DNA from: Linepithema humile
Taxonomy: Eukaryota > Arthropoda > Insecta > Hymenoptera > Formicidae
DNA length: 64,000 nt
Assembly: GCF_040581485.1 (NCBI RefSeq)
Contig: NC_090128.1
Location: 3,472,001 to 3,536,000 of the forward strand
Direction: 5' to 3'
The notes below the pieces were generated by a model, which saw only the letters and a list, made by a program, of their open reading frames with translations, was not told the DNA's origin and ran no database searches. Numbering within the stretch: the stretch's first letter is position 1; every line of letters begins with the position of its first letter. Position numbers and translations under genes: made by a program. Positions 49,301 to 58,600 of this stretch are shown piece by piece.

Positions 49301-52300
49301 GTTACATGTACAAGACATCAGTTTCTCAAATTCTATACTTGAATCACTTACACTAATTCTCCAGTTCTCCAATTACATTTTGTGCATACATTATTTAATC
49401 TAAGCCAATGCTGAATAAAAGCAAATACTAGGAAATACGAAATCGGACGTCAATGAAATCGGGCGCTGATGTCCGCGATTTCCGGCGAATTTGCTGAGCA
49501 AACTTCAACCGGATATTACCGGAAAGCTGAAGCGTGCCATGCAGCGTAAACATGAGCCTGACGAGTGTGCAAACAAGCAGACGTTATTTTTTCGAAATAC
49601 GTAGAGGGAGAAGAAGGCGAAAGAGGAAGTGCATTCCATCCTTCTAGCCGTAATTGAAGGACCGAGTATAAAAACTTGACACATAAATTTAATTTATAAA
49701 AGAAAGCAAATACATTTTTCCGCAAAAGCTTTATAAAAAACGAAATGAGAACCGGAATTTTTTAAGAATTATTAAAGTTTCATTAAAATTAGAATAAATT
49801 TATTTTGCTTAATTTAAATAGGCATTATTTCTCATTTGTAAGAATTTTCGAATTATAATATCAAGATAGGAATAATAATCATATATATTATTCAACAAAG
49901 TGAAAAAAAAAGATAATATATCTCTTCTTCCCTTTGTTCTGAGCAGGAAAATCTCGGAATATGCGCCAATTTTCAGAAACCCTTCGAAATACCACGATAA
50001 AAAAAGTGGAGCACGTGCGAAACGAATTTGCGAGCGATGCAATTGTTTGCTTCTTACAAATAGTCAGAACTCTGAATAGTGAAGAGATGATGGCTGTCAG
50101 TCCTAAATGAGGATACTCACGTCCTATTTTTATAACGCTGCGTGTGCAAGGATGCACTCGGGGGTTAACAATGTACGCAGTCATACGTGACGTACAGTCG
50201 TTGTTACAGGATGGGCGAGAGGTGGAAGGAGGCAGGGCGCGGGAGAGGGAAAGCGATGGAAAACGGGGGTGCACGCAGACGTGGAAAATATGTCGCAAAT
50301 AATTGTGCCCCGCGACACGGATCGATGAATACTTCAGTCACACGGGAGAAACCCGGTGAATCGTATGTACGCTCTGTGTACGGTCTCTATAAAACGTCCA
50401 ATAAATAACGTATGCAGGAGATTCCGGAAGTAATTAAAAAGGACTCTTCCTCGCGAAGAATGTCATTAAAAATATACCAATTATTTAAACACTTGACTGT
50501 TGTTTGAATTTAAAAATATTCTAATTAAAATATAAAAATGGCACTTTCTCGCGACGATAATAAAATGCTAAAAAAATTACAATTTAAAATTAAACTTTAA
50601 GTTTAAAAAATTAAAAATTCATTTACACGAAAAAAAAGAAAACATTGTTCGTCTGAAAATAAAGAAAAATGAAATAAAACACCCAATATAGCCAACAATG
50701 TTTTATAAGTTACATATGCGAATGCAGGCGAATGTACGACGGTATGTTCGCAATATTGAAAGGCGGGTGCACGTGCGGCTCTCTACGCATTCCTTTCAAT
50801 CGCGATGCATCGACCTGCAGTGCACGTGTACATTTACATTACGCGGTGTACGCACAAAGGCAGACGGATCGATTTCACGTTGAAAGAACCTTACAGAAAT
50901 GGCAAGGCTATTTATCAGTGTATGTAACAAACGATTGCTTATCTATGTAAAATACAATATTATAACAACCCGCCTTTAATAATATAAAGAAACCATCATT
51001 AGAAACATTGTTAAAACCATATTGTTACAATATAACGTAACTCTAACATAAAAGATATAATAAAAAATAATTAAACTGTTGCGTAATAGAGAAAGTCTTG
51101 GATATAATTAATATCCATTTAACTAAGCATTACATTGAAATATTGAATGCCTTCGGATAATTCTTTGATAAGCGAGGAAGAGGCCTTTCAAAAAATATCC
51201 ACCTTGAATGCAAATTGAAGAAAACTCAGATATTATTAATTACAATAAACGGTCATTAATTGTCGTCTTCGCTTAAAAAGATTAACGCTGATTTCAAAGA
51301 AAACTTGCGATTATTCCATAATAAACTGCGATCCTTACACAAAGTAAAAAAAATATATAAAAAGGATCAGAAACTGAATATCGAGACGTCAAAAAGAAAA
51401 GCTTACGATCGATTCTGTCATTATAAAAATTCGATATACTATTCTATACTCTGAAAATAAGTTTTCTTTCGTAATTTTACAATAAATTGTTAAAAAAGAG
51501 AATGTGCTATTGCATAAGAGTCCTTGCTTTGGATACCTCTAACAGATATTAAGGCGGTCGGTAAAGGCGAAACCACTGGCATTGCTGCTATACCTTGCAG
51601 AGATACGCGTCCTACGCGTCCTTATCATACGGCGCTTTAGTCTGTGCATTATCATTATATATATATATATATATTTCGCCACGATAAAAATAATGTTAGA
51701 GAGAGGATATTACACACGCAACATATAGCAGTCTTTACATCTATTTGCACATTATATAGACAATTCTTTTCCACTGCGAGATCTATAGACTGAAATCGTC
51801 ATATAATGTAAAACGCATGGTGCTTAATTTATCATTAGGGTATAGGCAACAATAATGAATCGACTATGCACTCTCCTAATTGAAACTACAACTGCTAAAA
51901 TATTATGTCATTCTTCATTTATTTATTTCTAAATTGTATATATAAAAAAGGAAGCGTTAAAGCGGGTCAACAGAAATGTAATATATTTCCTAGGCGCGGC
52001 ATCGTGAACGGAACAAATTAAACAGCGTACACCGTAGAGGCCGGTCGTTAATTAATGCGTCCCCAAAACCAGTGTACTCTACCTAACCTCCGTTAAAATA
52101 AATAACCGCCACGTTGAAATATCGTAACTATAACAGCGAGGCAATTTGCGCCTCGCCGAATGACAAATCTCGTCACAAGCTGCACGTGCATTTGGCAGCC
52201 TGGCCGCCTATTTTTTAATCGACCTCAATCGTTTCTCCATAGCCTTTCCCATCCCCTTTTTCCGTGCGCGCGAGAAGCGTAATCTTGGGAGACAGGAGGC

Positions 52301-55300
52301 GGGCAATTTCGGAAAGTTTCAGGACAGCGTGCCAAGCGCCATTGTTAACCACCGCCTCTTACTCGCTTTATCGCTTCCCTCGGGTCGGTCGGCTATGGCC
52401 ATTGGTTTCACTCGCGGGGATGCGGCAAGAAAAAGAAGAGATAGAAAAGAGTAATCAAATACTTTCGGAGCCTTTATGATAAAGGTGAGTAATCGACGAA
52501 CGTGTTGAGAATAAGATAGTAAGCTATCGACTTGCAAAGATGTGAAAAGAATCCAAGGGTGTTTATTGATAACTGCTTGAATCTGAAGGAGCGTGACACT
52601 TGGCCCTTTCGCTGCTAACCCGTATACGTATAGAAAAAGAAGAGATAGAAAAGAGTAATCAAATCCTTTCGGGACCTTTGTGATAAGGGTGAGTAATCGA
52701 CGAACGTATTGAAAATAAGATAGTAAGCTGTCGACTTGCAAAGATGAGAAAAGGATCCGAATCCAAGGGTGTTTATTGATAACTGTTTGAATCTGAACGA
52801 GGGTGACACTTAGCCCTTTCGCTGTTAACGTATACGTATACGTAATCGATAAACATCGGTACCGTGGTTGCTCGCATACAGGGTGTTTCTGAACTGAGCA
52901 GTTCAGGAATATACACTTTAGGAATATTCTATTTATTGCAGTAATAAAAAAAATATCATAAATCCGCAAATAAATATCTTATTTCCAAGTCACAATCTTT
53001 TAAAATTTCATATATTCTGCCAAAAAGCATAAAATATCTCGTCGAATATTCACTTTTCGACGATCTCGTCATAATGCTATTATATATAAAATGAGGAAAA
53101 CAATTCTTTATTAATAATCCTATTTATTTAAACACACGCACAGATGTATCAATTTATCTGCTTATCCAACTACTTTTTCTTGTAAACATAGCTTTTTTAA
53201 TATAAATTAACTCTCTTTATTGTTCTACGTATAAAAATGTTACAATAAAAAAAGTTACTTTGCAAAATATGATATACTTTATTGCAGAATATTTAAGAGA
53301 ACTCTCTGTAACTCAGAAATAAAACATCTGCCGATTACGTTTGTAATTCTTTTATTATTACAACGAGTAAAATACACTCTTAAAAAATTTGGCTTCTTAT
53401 TTTAGACATACCTTGTAATTCGACAATAAACTTTTTTTCTATGCATAATTAAATGTGTGAATATTTTTTCCGGTCTAACAGAGATACTTTCCCAAAAATC
53501 TTGAGACAATAGCGGACGAGTTAAGGTCTTATTTAGATGTCGTCCGAAATAATCGTCCCGTAAGAAACAAAATGATTTTTTTAACGAACTAATACGCGGC
53601 GCCATTGTATCGATAGTGTATACTATCGCAAACGGGTGCATGCTTATGTCTCGCGTGTGTCCGAAGGCCGGTCAACTCGATATCGGAAATCGATCATCTA
53701 ACCATCGGGACCGCCCGCCTGCAATCCCGATATGCGTGAAGATATTAACCCGTTATTTTCTCCTTTCGCCTTTCTCTCCCTGCCGGAAACGGTTGAGCTT
53801 TGCAAAGTCTTTGTTATGAACAGTACAATCGGGTGTATTAAATAGTGCTCGGTGCGCATCAACAGTCAAATATCTCTGCAATATTTAAGATGCATGCCTT
53901 CTCGTTTACATAATTAATCACGTGGTTCAATTGCTTTATGCTCGCAAAGGTACAAAAGGAATCGGTGAATCGCGTGTCGTGAAGTATCCTTGTGAATACG
54001 AACGTTATTAATGCACCCGATTGTGCATTACACTTGCCATGAATACGAAAGTTAACTCTTATTGAGTTAATGAGTAAATAATGAGTTAAATGATAATGCG
54101 CTGTGCTATGTTCGAAAGATATTTCATCCTTACATGACAATTATATGCTAAGTACATTGTCTTATGAACAGTTTTATCTAGCTTCATTAGTGAGTTAGCT
54201 TCAGATTAAATTAATCTTTTGTTCGTGAGAATGAGAAAAGCGCAGTTTAACATTTTCTCCGAGGTTAATGGCAAAATGCGATATAAAATTATATGCATCA
54301 ATAAACTAAACAACATATATGTCAAACATTGCCCCACTTATTCTCAAAGAATTATGTCTGTGTAAATGGGACGTCCGCTACTTCCGCTACATTTGAGTTT
54401 ACTATTCGCGTCTCTGCGTCGATTTAATTATCGCCAAGAGTAACATCGCTCTCTAAACTTGCTGCAGGGCAATAAATCCTCGTCCTTCGAAAACAAGAAG
54501 CGGGACCTTTACAGTTCAGTACCTTGGCACGATGCTGTGTGGCAAATTTCAATACAAGTTACTTTTTATCAGTCTATCCAGATAGTAATAGTTCCGATTT
54601 TCTTATTTTATAGCATTTCACAAACATAATTGAAACGCTTCTCAAATCAAGATAGAATCAATTTATACCGATATCTTAAATAATCGACGATTTCTTCGAT
54701 ATCTTAATTCTTTTTAAAAGTACGATTTGAATCATTCAAGATATAAAGATAAATTAATTTTTCCTCAACTTAAAAAATTTTCCATATTGCGTTTGCGAAG
54801 GAAAAAACATTGTATTTCCACATTACAGAACTTCCGATATTATCATGCGGTAAAATTTCAAATCTTAGGAATACAGACTATAGTTATGTCCACATCTGCC
54901 AGTTGTAACTTTTTCTTATGCAGTTTTTCCAGCAAAGTGCGGAGCAAGAACTGCGCGAGATATGAGTTTCATATATTTATAACGGCGGCTATATTTGTTG
55001 CGGTCTTTAAGGTAAGCGCGCAAATGACGTCCGCGCGCGGTGCAACAACGGCAGAAGTTTTCTTCCCGGCGCGAGATGAATTCTTAAACGCGGCACCCGT
55101 CGTTCCACGTTGACGTAGTCGTGGTGAGGGTGCGCCAAAGGGGTGTCTATATTTATAGCTCCCCGCGTTCGGGTACGCCCGTGCAAGTTAATCCTTCCAG
55201 TCCCCAGTCTTTTGCTTATTAAGAGAAAAATCTCGGTTTCTCGTCCGCATAATTTCAAGCGTACGAGCATTTTTTTCAGACGGCTTACGGTGGACCAATT

Positions 55301-55624
55301 CCAGGATGAATTCCACGAGTAAAGTACAAAAAAATCCATTGTGATGATACAAAAATAAACCGTAAAAACTGAATATTTTAAGTACGATCGATAGCTATTT
55401 TTTGCCAGCGTAAAAGAATCCCTCCCGGTTTTTTATCAAACATCTGTAAATACTTCCACCCCGAAAATTCTTCGCCCACGGAATCCGTTCTTTTTTTCCC
55501 TTCACGGGAATGCTTATCGTGCCTTTCCCAAAACTCACATCTGATCACGGTGCCTGTCACGATGATCGGAGTATCTGGTGTGTCGTTCCTCTGAGATGCC
55601 ATAGATGCCAGCTACCGCGGCCAT
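17307..55624 (-). CDS. Sh: Shaker voltage-gated K+ channel (Kv1), whole spliced gene
   Basis: This is the alpha subunit of a tetrameric delayed/A-type potassium channel of excitable cells. Seven coding positions are used (one chosen from two pore exons), and all junctions are GT-AG with matching phases. The conceptual protein is 533 residues: ball peptide 1-28, linker, T1 tetramerisation domain from about 65, S1-S4 voltage sensor, S5-pore-S6, and a short C-tail ending ETDV. The S4 arginines fall at about 330, 333, 336 and 339, the filter TVGYG at 410-414 and the PVP gate hinge at 441-443. Numbering runs 32 behind Drosophila Shaker. The match to remembered Drosophila Shaker is nearly residue for residue from T1 to S6. 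Compared with the fly protein, the glutamine-rich stretches in the N-terminal chain and C-tail are missing. No second S6 exon was found. The gene spans 38 kb, mostly intron 1. The product is certain; the transcript ends are not known. Confidence 0.97.
17468..17618 (-). other. Shaker intron between S6 and C-terminal exons (151 nt)
   Basis: This short intron has donor GTACGT and acceptor TTTCGCAG. It contains the AATAAA and stop described separately and an AT-rich stretch with TTATT repeats. Confidence 0.9.
17577..17582 (-). terminator. AATAAA in the last Shaker intron, overlapping an in-frame stop
   Basis: On the minus strand the hexamer AATAAA overlaps the TAA that ends the reading frame if the last intron is retained. 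Use of it would make a transcript ending after exon 6 plus 12 residues ([12 protein letters not shown]). A moderately GT-rich stretch follows within 100 nt. Hexamers are common by chance in AT-rich introns, so this is a candidate only. Confidence 0.35.
17619..17809 (-). CDS. Sh: Shaker exon 6: S6 gate and proximal C-tail
   Basis: Sixty-three whole codons run from [20 protein letters not shown] through [19 protein letters not shown] to [13 protein letters not shown]6 lines the inner cavity; the PVP bend at residues 441-443 forms the activation gate hinge. The exon matches the fly S6 form with [20 protein letters not shown]. The acceptor is GTTGCAG and the donor GTACGT at 17,613-17,618, phase 1. 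Flies have two alternative S6 exons; only one was found here. Reading past the donor gives 12 extra residues and a stop at 17,578 that overlaps an AATAAA, a possible shorter C-terminus. Confidence 0.96.
18187..18290. repeat. Imperfect palindrome, about 100 bp
   Basis: The left arm TCTTTTCTTCTTAAGCTCAG pairs with GAGCTTAAGAAAAGAAT on the right, with a second paired block (ATTAATATGAAGCT with AGCTTTAGATTAAT). It may be a MITE relic. Confidence 0.55.
21287..21306. repeat. Run of 20 C (G on the Shaker strand)
   Basis: A pure C20 tract follows a CT repeat. On the minus strand it is a G20 run in the pre-mRNA of the 5.6 kb intron, able in principle to form a G-quadruplex. Confidence 0.85.
21968..22146. 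mobile_element. Possible small MITE with TGTATAGGGTGTC-type ends
   Basis: Left end TATAGGGTGTCGC and right end GAGACACTCTGTA are imperfect inverted repeats next to TA. The interior is not strongly palindromic. Confidence 0.35.
23439..23568 (-). CDS. Sh: Shaker exon 5A: canonical S5-pore exon (Thr at position 449)
   Basis: This 130-nt exon has acceptor GCATTGCAG and donor GTATGA at 23,433-23,438. It encodes [14 protein letters not shown], turret [20 protein letters not shown] and TTVGYGDM. The final codon AC|G gives Thr, as in fly Shaker T449. The protein segment equals fly Shaker throughout, so this is the conserved version and exon 5B the divergent one. The first 44 nt differ from 5B at one site, while the last 86 differ at 16. 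Phase at both ends lets it join exon 4 (G|GT) and the S6 exon (AC|G) without change. Confidence 0.95.
23569..23628 (-). other. 60-nt spacer between the two pore exons
   Basis: The spacer carries the donor of exon 5B (GTACAG) and the acceptor of exon 5A (GCATTGCAG) with tract TGTTTTCTTCCTTGC. The best branch-point match (CACTGAAC) lies about 33 nt from the donor, shorter than the spacing usually needed for splicing, which would block 5B-to-5A joining. Confidence 0.85.
23629..23758 (-). CDS. Sh: Shaker exon 5B: alternative S5-pore exon (Arg at position 449)
   Basis: This 130-nt exon has acceptor GCGTTGCAG and donor GTACAG at 23,623-23,628. It encodes the end of S5 ([14 protein letters not shown]), a turret reading TQDS, the pore helix [16 protein letters not shown] and the filter TTVGYGD. 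Its last codon is split AG|G, giving Arg where exon 5A and fly Shaker have Thr (T449 in fly numbering, 417 here). It is the first of the two copies met by the spliceosome and lies 60 nt from exon 5A. Length, phase and splice sites are the same as 5A and there is no stop, so it looks functional rather than decayed. Kv1.5 carries Arg at the same site. Using both copies, or neither, breaks the frame. Confidence 0.92.
23759..26000 (-). other. Shaker intron between S1-S5 exon and pore exons (2.2 kb)
   Basis: AT-rich, with no recognised coding sequence. It contains the MITE candidate at 25,660-25,809. The acceptors of both pore exons share the last-base context TTGCAG|GTGTGG. Confidence 0.8.
25660..25809. 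mobile_element. Degenerate TTAA-CCC MITE, 150 bp
   Basis: The left end TTAA-CCCTCTCATCGCTG pairs with the right end CACCGATAAGAGGG. The right TTAA has mutated to TTTC. It is probably an old piggyBac-like MITE in the Shaker intron. Confidence 0.4.
26001..26644 (-). CDS. Sh: Shaker exon 4: S1-S4 voltage sensor, S4-S5 linker and start of S5
   Basis: One 644-nt exon encodes 214 whole codons from [10 protein letters not shown] to [11 protein letters not shown]1 is around [19 protein letters not shown]. The S1-S2 loop keeps two N-glycosylation sequons (NTT and NGT in NTTTNGT, residues 227 and 231). S2 holds [21 protein letters not shown]3 [19 protein letters not shown], and S4 has the Arg-x-x-Arg ladder [18 protein letters not shown]. 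The S4-S5 linker [18 protein letters not shown] couples the sensor to the gate. The donor is GTGAGT at 25,995-26,000, phase 1. The acceptor (CAAAACAG) has almost no pyrimidine tract, but the conserved EDEGFIK start fixes it. There is no sign of decay. Confidence 0.97.
26645..27159 (-). other. Shaker intron between T1 and S1-S5 exons (515 nt)
   Basis: The donor is GTACGC. The acceptor region is purine-rich (GATTCAAAACAG). Nothing else is seen. Confidence 0.85.
27160..27425 (-). CDS. Sh: Shaker exon 3: T1 tetramerisation domain
   Basis: Eighty-eight codons plus two bases start [20 protein letters not shown] and end GEMATNKF. This is the core of the BTB-like T1 domain, which sits below the pore in the cytoplasm and limits assembly to Kv1-family subunits; it also docks the beta subunit (Hyperkinetic in flies). 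Recognisable stretches are [36 protein letters not shown] and [11 protein letters not shown], all as in fly Shaker. The acceptor AG is at 27,426-27,427 and the donor is GTACGC. The split codon AG|G restores the conserved Arg before [10 protein letters not shown]. The exon sits in a locally GC-rich stretch. Confidence 0.97.
27426..29297 (-). other. Shaker intron between linker and T1 exons (1.9 kb)
   Basis: It is GC-rich for about 150 bp next to the T1 exon and AT-rich beyond. No coding sequence is recognised. Confidence 0.8.
29298..29421 (-). CDS. Sh: Shaker exon 2: linker leading into T1
   Basis: This exon adds one base plus 41 codons, beginning [12 protein letters not shown] and ending [17 protein letters not shown]. 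Both ends match the constant N-terminal part of fly Shaker ([11 protein letters not shown] and [17 protein letters not shown]). The middle, about [13 protein letters not shown], replaces the glycine-rich fly segment. The acceptor is TTATTGCAG and the donor GTGAGT at 29,292-29,297. The exon ends in phase 0, so the next exon starts with Val of the T1 strand VSGLRFETQ. It contains no methionine, so every functional transcript must bring its start codon from an upstream exon. Confidence 0.95.
37100..39130. promoter_or_regulatory. GC-rich, CpG-rich block inside Shaker intron 1
   Basis: This is a 2-kb stretch much richer in G+C and CpG than its surroundings, with AT-rich DNA on both sides. It has long open frames in several frames of both strands, as expected of high GC, and CCATG/CTACG short repeats near 38,926-38,965. 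Such blocks often mark promoters, and one here could serve a shorter Shaker isoform. An open minus-strand frame ending at 37,140 has a donor of the right phase for exon 2. Confidence 0.35.
39882..40532 (-). other. Unrecognised 216-codon open frame in intron 1
   Basis: It has an Asp-rich run produced by a (GTC)n repeat near 40,215-40,250 and a Ser/Pro-rich second half. No domain is recognised. It lies on the Shaker strand within intron 1. It may be chance, a retained exon or a small nested gene; chance is most likely. Confidence 0.15.
46232..46350. repeat. Long (CT)n microsatellite
   Basis: A near-pure CT tract of about 110 bp; on the Shaker strand it is (GA)n. It explains the Arg/Glu-repeat open frames here. 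Confidence 0.9.
46610..47198. repeat. Diverged direct repeats
   Basis: The word TTCTGCTTACTTAGCCAATC with following sequence ending CTTTGACGC (about 46,703-46,762) recurs as TTCTGCTTGCTCAGCCAATC ... CTTGACGC (about 47,142-47,195). A second related pair (AAATAAATAGATAAAATTTAA near 46,610 and AAATAAATAAAATTTAA near 46,788) overlaps. The origin is unknown. Confidence 0.5.
48679..49242 (-). other. Unrecognised 187-codon open frame in intron 1
   Basis: The frame has mixed composition without repeats. An internal Met begins [19 protein letters not shown]. No domain, signal peptide or membrane segment is recognised. It is on the Shaker strand inside intron 1. It could be chance or an unknown gene. 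Confidence 0.15.
51655..51675. repeat. (AT)n microsatellite
   Basis: A pure AT run of about 20 bp in intron 1. Confidence 0.8.
52428..52835. repeat. Tandem duplication of a 204-bp unit
   Basis: Two copies (about 52,428-52,631 and 52,632-52,835) share long exact stretches such as AAGAGATAGAAAAGAGTAAT and AAGGGTGTTTATTGATAACT. Copy 2 has a small GGATCC insertion. The minus strand stays open through both copies, giving a repeated peptide. It does not resemble a known protein. Confidence 0.8.
55539..55624 (-). CDS. Sh: Shaker exon 1: N-type inactivation ball
   Basis: The coding part is 28 codons plus two bases, starting at the ATG at 55,624. It reads [17 protein letters not shown] and continues into a mixed-charge run rich in Asp, Arg and His. 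The first residues match the Shaker-B inactivation peptide (MAAVAGLYGLGEDRQHR): a hydrophobic tip followed by charged residues. In the family this tip plugs the open pore to give fast A-type inactivation. The exon ends with a consensus donor (GTGAGT at 55,533-55,538) in phase 2, which fits the phase of the linker exon 26 kb downstream; the joined codon is ATA (Ile). The start is fixed by homology of the first 14 residues. The chain is about 32 residues shorter than in fly Shaker-B. Other N-termini may be spliced to the same linker exon but were not found. Upstream ATGs lie within 105 bp. Confidence 0.93.
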
Positions 55625-55674
55625 ACCTCAATCTCCACGTGCGCCGGCAATCTAGAGAGCCTTATCAGGCTCAT
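55612..55674 (-). promoter_or_regulatory. Upstream ORF overlapping the Shaker start codon
   Basis: An ATG at 55,674 opens a 20-codon frame ([20 protein letters not shown]) that ends at a TAG 11 bases inside the Shaker coding sequence, in another frame. If it lies in the mRNA leader it would reduce initiation at the ball-exon ATG. A second upstream ORF of 10 codons starts at 55,727 and stops at 55,695. The transcription start site is unknown, so whether they are transcribed is uncertain. Confidence 0.35.
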
Positions 55675-58600
55675 AATCTTCCTGCTGGACGCTGCTACGA
55701 GCGCCGCGGATTCCCGTTCAGCGTCATCGTGCGCGGAACGCCTCGATTGTGCGGACGCTTCTATTTTCAGGCAGGATTTCCGAACGAGCACTCGCCCGTC
55801 TCGCTCTTGACGCGACGACCGACGTGCTGCGCGCTTCCATAAGCGGACGAGTCCACCTTCCTTCTAATTCCGCCCTTGAACTCTAACCTCAGATTCGCGT
55901 TAATTGAGCTGAGTTCAAGCTAGGTGCATCGCGACGGGATCCTTATTTCTTTTTGGCATCCATGAGCAATTTTAATTTTAATATACACGCTGTTTGACAA
56001 AAAGGTCAACGCACCTCGTTAAAATAATTCTAGATCCGTAAAATATAGTATGTGAATAGCAAGACATGCGAGACACAGATTTTCTTATATAAATGGTTCT
56101 TGTTCTGTGAAATCATTATCACTTTTTATCTCCTCTCATCAGCGCATGCAAAGTTTCAGTAGATGGGAAAACTTGCTTTGAAATGCGTCGATTTTTTTAC
56201 GTCAAACAACGAAACTTTTCTTTGATTAATACAGAAACTTAGGAAAGCTAAAGGAAAATCTAGAAAAAAATGGACAAAATTGAAATCACATCTTTCTTGC
56301 TTGGTTCGTACGTTCGGGCATAATAATACGGCGACACGTCGGCGACGCAATCGTGAAGTCGATTTACACGCGTCAAACACAGTCGAGGCCGTTTTGTCAA
56401 AGTTTATTGCAAAACTACATTTTAATTACAAGCGTCGGAAATTCTCACTCCAGTTTTCGAGTTTTACAAACAGCGAAACAGAGAACGGAAAGAAAAGCGG
56501 AGCAAAAACTGAGTGCGGAGATATACGTGGATGGATTAAAATGGCCCACCCTGTATAGATGATCTTTTGAGTTATTTATTTGGCTGATACATTTATTGCA
56601 TCGCCACACTAATTAGTAGAAATAAGACGTGACAAAATGTTTCGTTTTCTATTTTTCCTTGTAAAATAACTCACGAAAACCATCGTAAATTATGAAACTT
56701 TACTTTAAAATCGGCAAAAAAACGCCGGCCGAGCGCTATCCAATTTTTTCATCGCCTGCTCTATTCCATTTCGTCGAAACCAATCGCGAGCACGCAATGT
56801 CAATATGAAAGCGACCGGAAACCGAACGCAAATGGATTCGCAACTCGGACACACTATTCGGCGCGATTTTACGATGCCACCGCTCGCTTTTCCGTGGCGA
56901 CAACGCGAGCTTTGATCGACCGACTTTGGTCACGAAAGCGCGATACACTTGATACAATATTGTAAAAAAATTTACCGTACCATCTGAAAACTTCGTAATT
57001 TTTCCAACTGGTTTTGAAAATAATTTTAGTTATCACGGAGAACACTTTTTCACCATTATCGCAATTCGCGATGAAATGGTCTGTTATGAAGTGATAAGAT
57101 AAATTCGTTCACACTGTCATTTATTTAGCAATGCTTAAATAGAACTTGATAAAAAAAAGTAAAAATAAAGACCAAAAATTGTACAATCAAGTAAACGAAG
57201 TAAACAATTGAGAGAATTCGCTCAGAAATTCGCTCGCGGCGAGAAATAGAATGTTGACGCTTTCCCTTTTAACAAGAGTCAATTGTTGGACACTTACGAT
57301 TACATTATACTCTGATCGCAGGTACAACGGCATGTAAGTTATGCCATTGTGCGTTTATACACACGTGGTTCGATCGGCCGTGACACGTTTTCGCTCGTCG
57401 GCGCGCGCTCGCGTACTCGCGGAAATTCTAGAGTCGTGACGCCGAGTCGCGACTGATTGACGGCGAAATTACAATTGGCGACCTCGAAGAAGCGGTAAGA
57501 AGCGACTTCTTTATCTTTCTTCTAATCCGAGAAGAACGTGTGTGCGTTCATCCGCGCGGAGCGTTCTAGCTTCAGCGTACTTTATTTATTCCAACTTGTA
57601 ATCGATACTTCCCTAATGAAGGTATTAAAAATTACCAATAGCTCTCGCAAGCAAATAAAAAATGGAAAAATTATTCATCGCGAGAATCATGCACTTCGTT
57701 GAAGAGAAAAATTGTCGCGAAGATTAAATGGACGAATGTGCGTGCATGCGCGTTTATTACTGCTACCGAATTGGCGCGCGTAGAATGCTCGATAGCAAGA
57801 TGCAATTAGTTGATTTGCAAAGTGCACTATATATGATAGATGGGGCAGTATTCTGCTAACTGGGCATACTCCAACGCATCCGAAAGAGAGTAAACATTAA
57901 CGAGAGACGACAGTCCGCGCTCAAAAGTTCTAAATACGTCAAAAAGAAAAATGTGCAATGCTAATTGCTGCAATTAAATATGAAAATTAAAATGGTTGTT
58001 ATTTATAGGATGTTCTTCTCGATGTTTAACATTATTCAATTATATATAAGAGAAAAGAAAGAATGATTCATTGTAACTTGGAAACTATCGATGTCTTGAA
58101 GAAAAAAAAAAAAAAGAAATTGCGCAACTCTATATATCCTACATAGAGAGTATCGCAAAATTTACGAATTTCTTTTAACGACAAATCTTCCACAATTACA
58201 ATTTGCTGATTTTCGAAAATATCGAGCCACTCGATAATTTATCAGCATTTAAAAAGGAATTTTTTTCCGCAAACAAATTGAGCTTTAAAGTGATAAATAA
58301 ATAGTAGTAACAAATGTATTTTTCAATTAATTCTAATAAACTTCACTTAAAATTTCAGTTAAAAGCTTCGCTAAAAATACAATATTAAAAATTTTTAAAT
58401 ACAATGCTAAAAATTTTAAAATACAATGCTAAAAATTTAAAAGATGCGACAAATGACCTTTTTCGACATTCTTGCTAAAAAAAAATCGATTTCAACAAAT
58501 CTGTCATTAAAAAGACATCCGTGAATTTTTGAACACTCTTCATAGGAAAATAAATCAAAGGGAATGCAGCAAAGTGAGTTAACCGCATCTCGCGATTGAT

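Larger units (their letters stand above)
29422..55538 (-). other. Shaker intron 1 (26 kb)
   Basis: This large intron separates the ball exon from the constant region. It contains the GC-rich block at 37.1-39.1 kb, a 110-bp CT tract at 46.2 kb, a 204-bp tandem duplication at 52.4 kb, and several long but unrecognised open frames. Alternative first exons for other Shaker isoforms could lie here; none could be identified with confidence. Confidence 0.75.

Noticed and set aside
55510..55842. 110-codon plus-strand open frame
   Set aside because: It is antisense to the ball exon and its GC-rich leader; the minus strand carries the conserved Shaker start.
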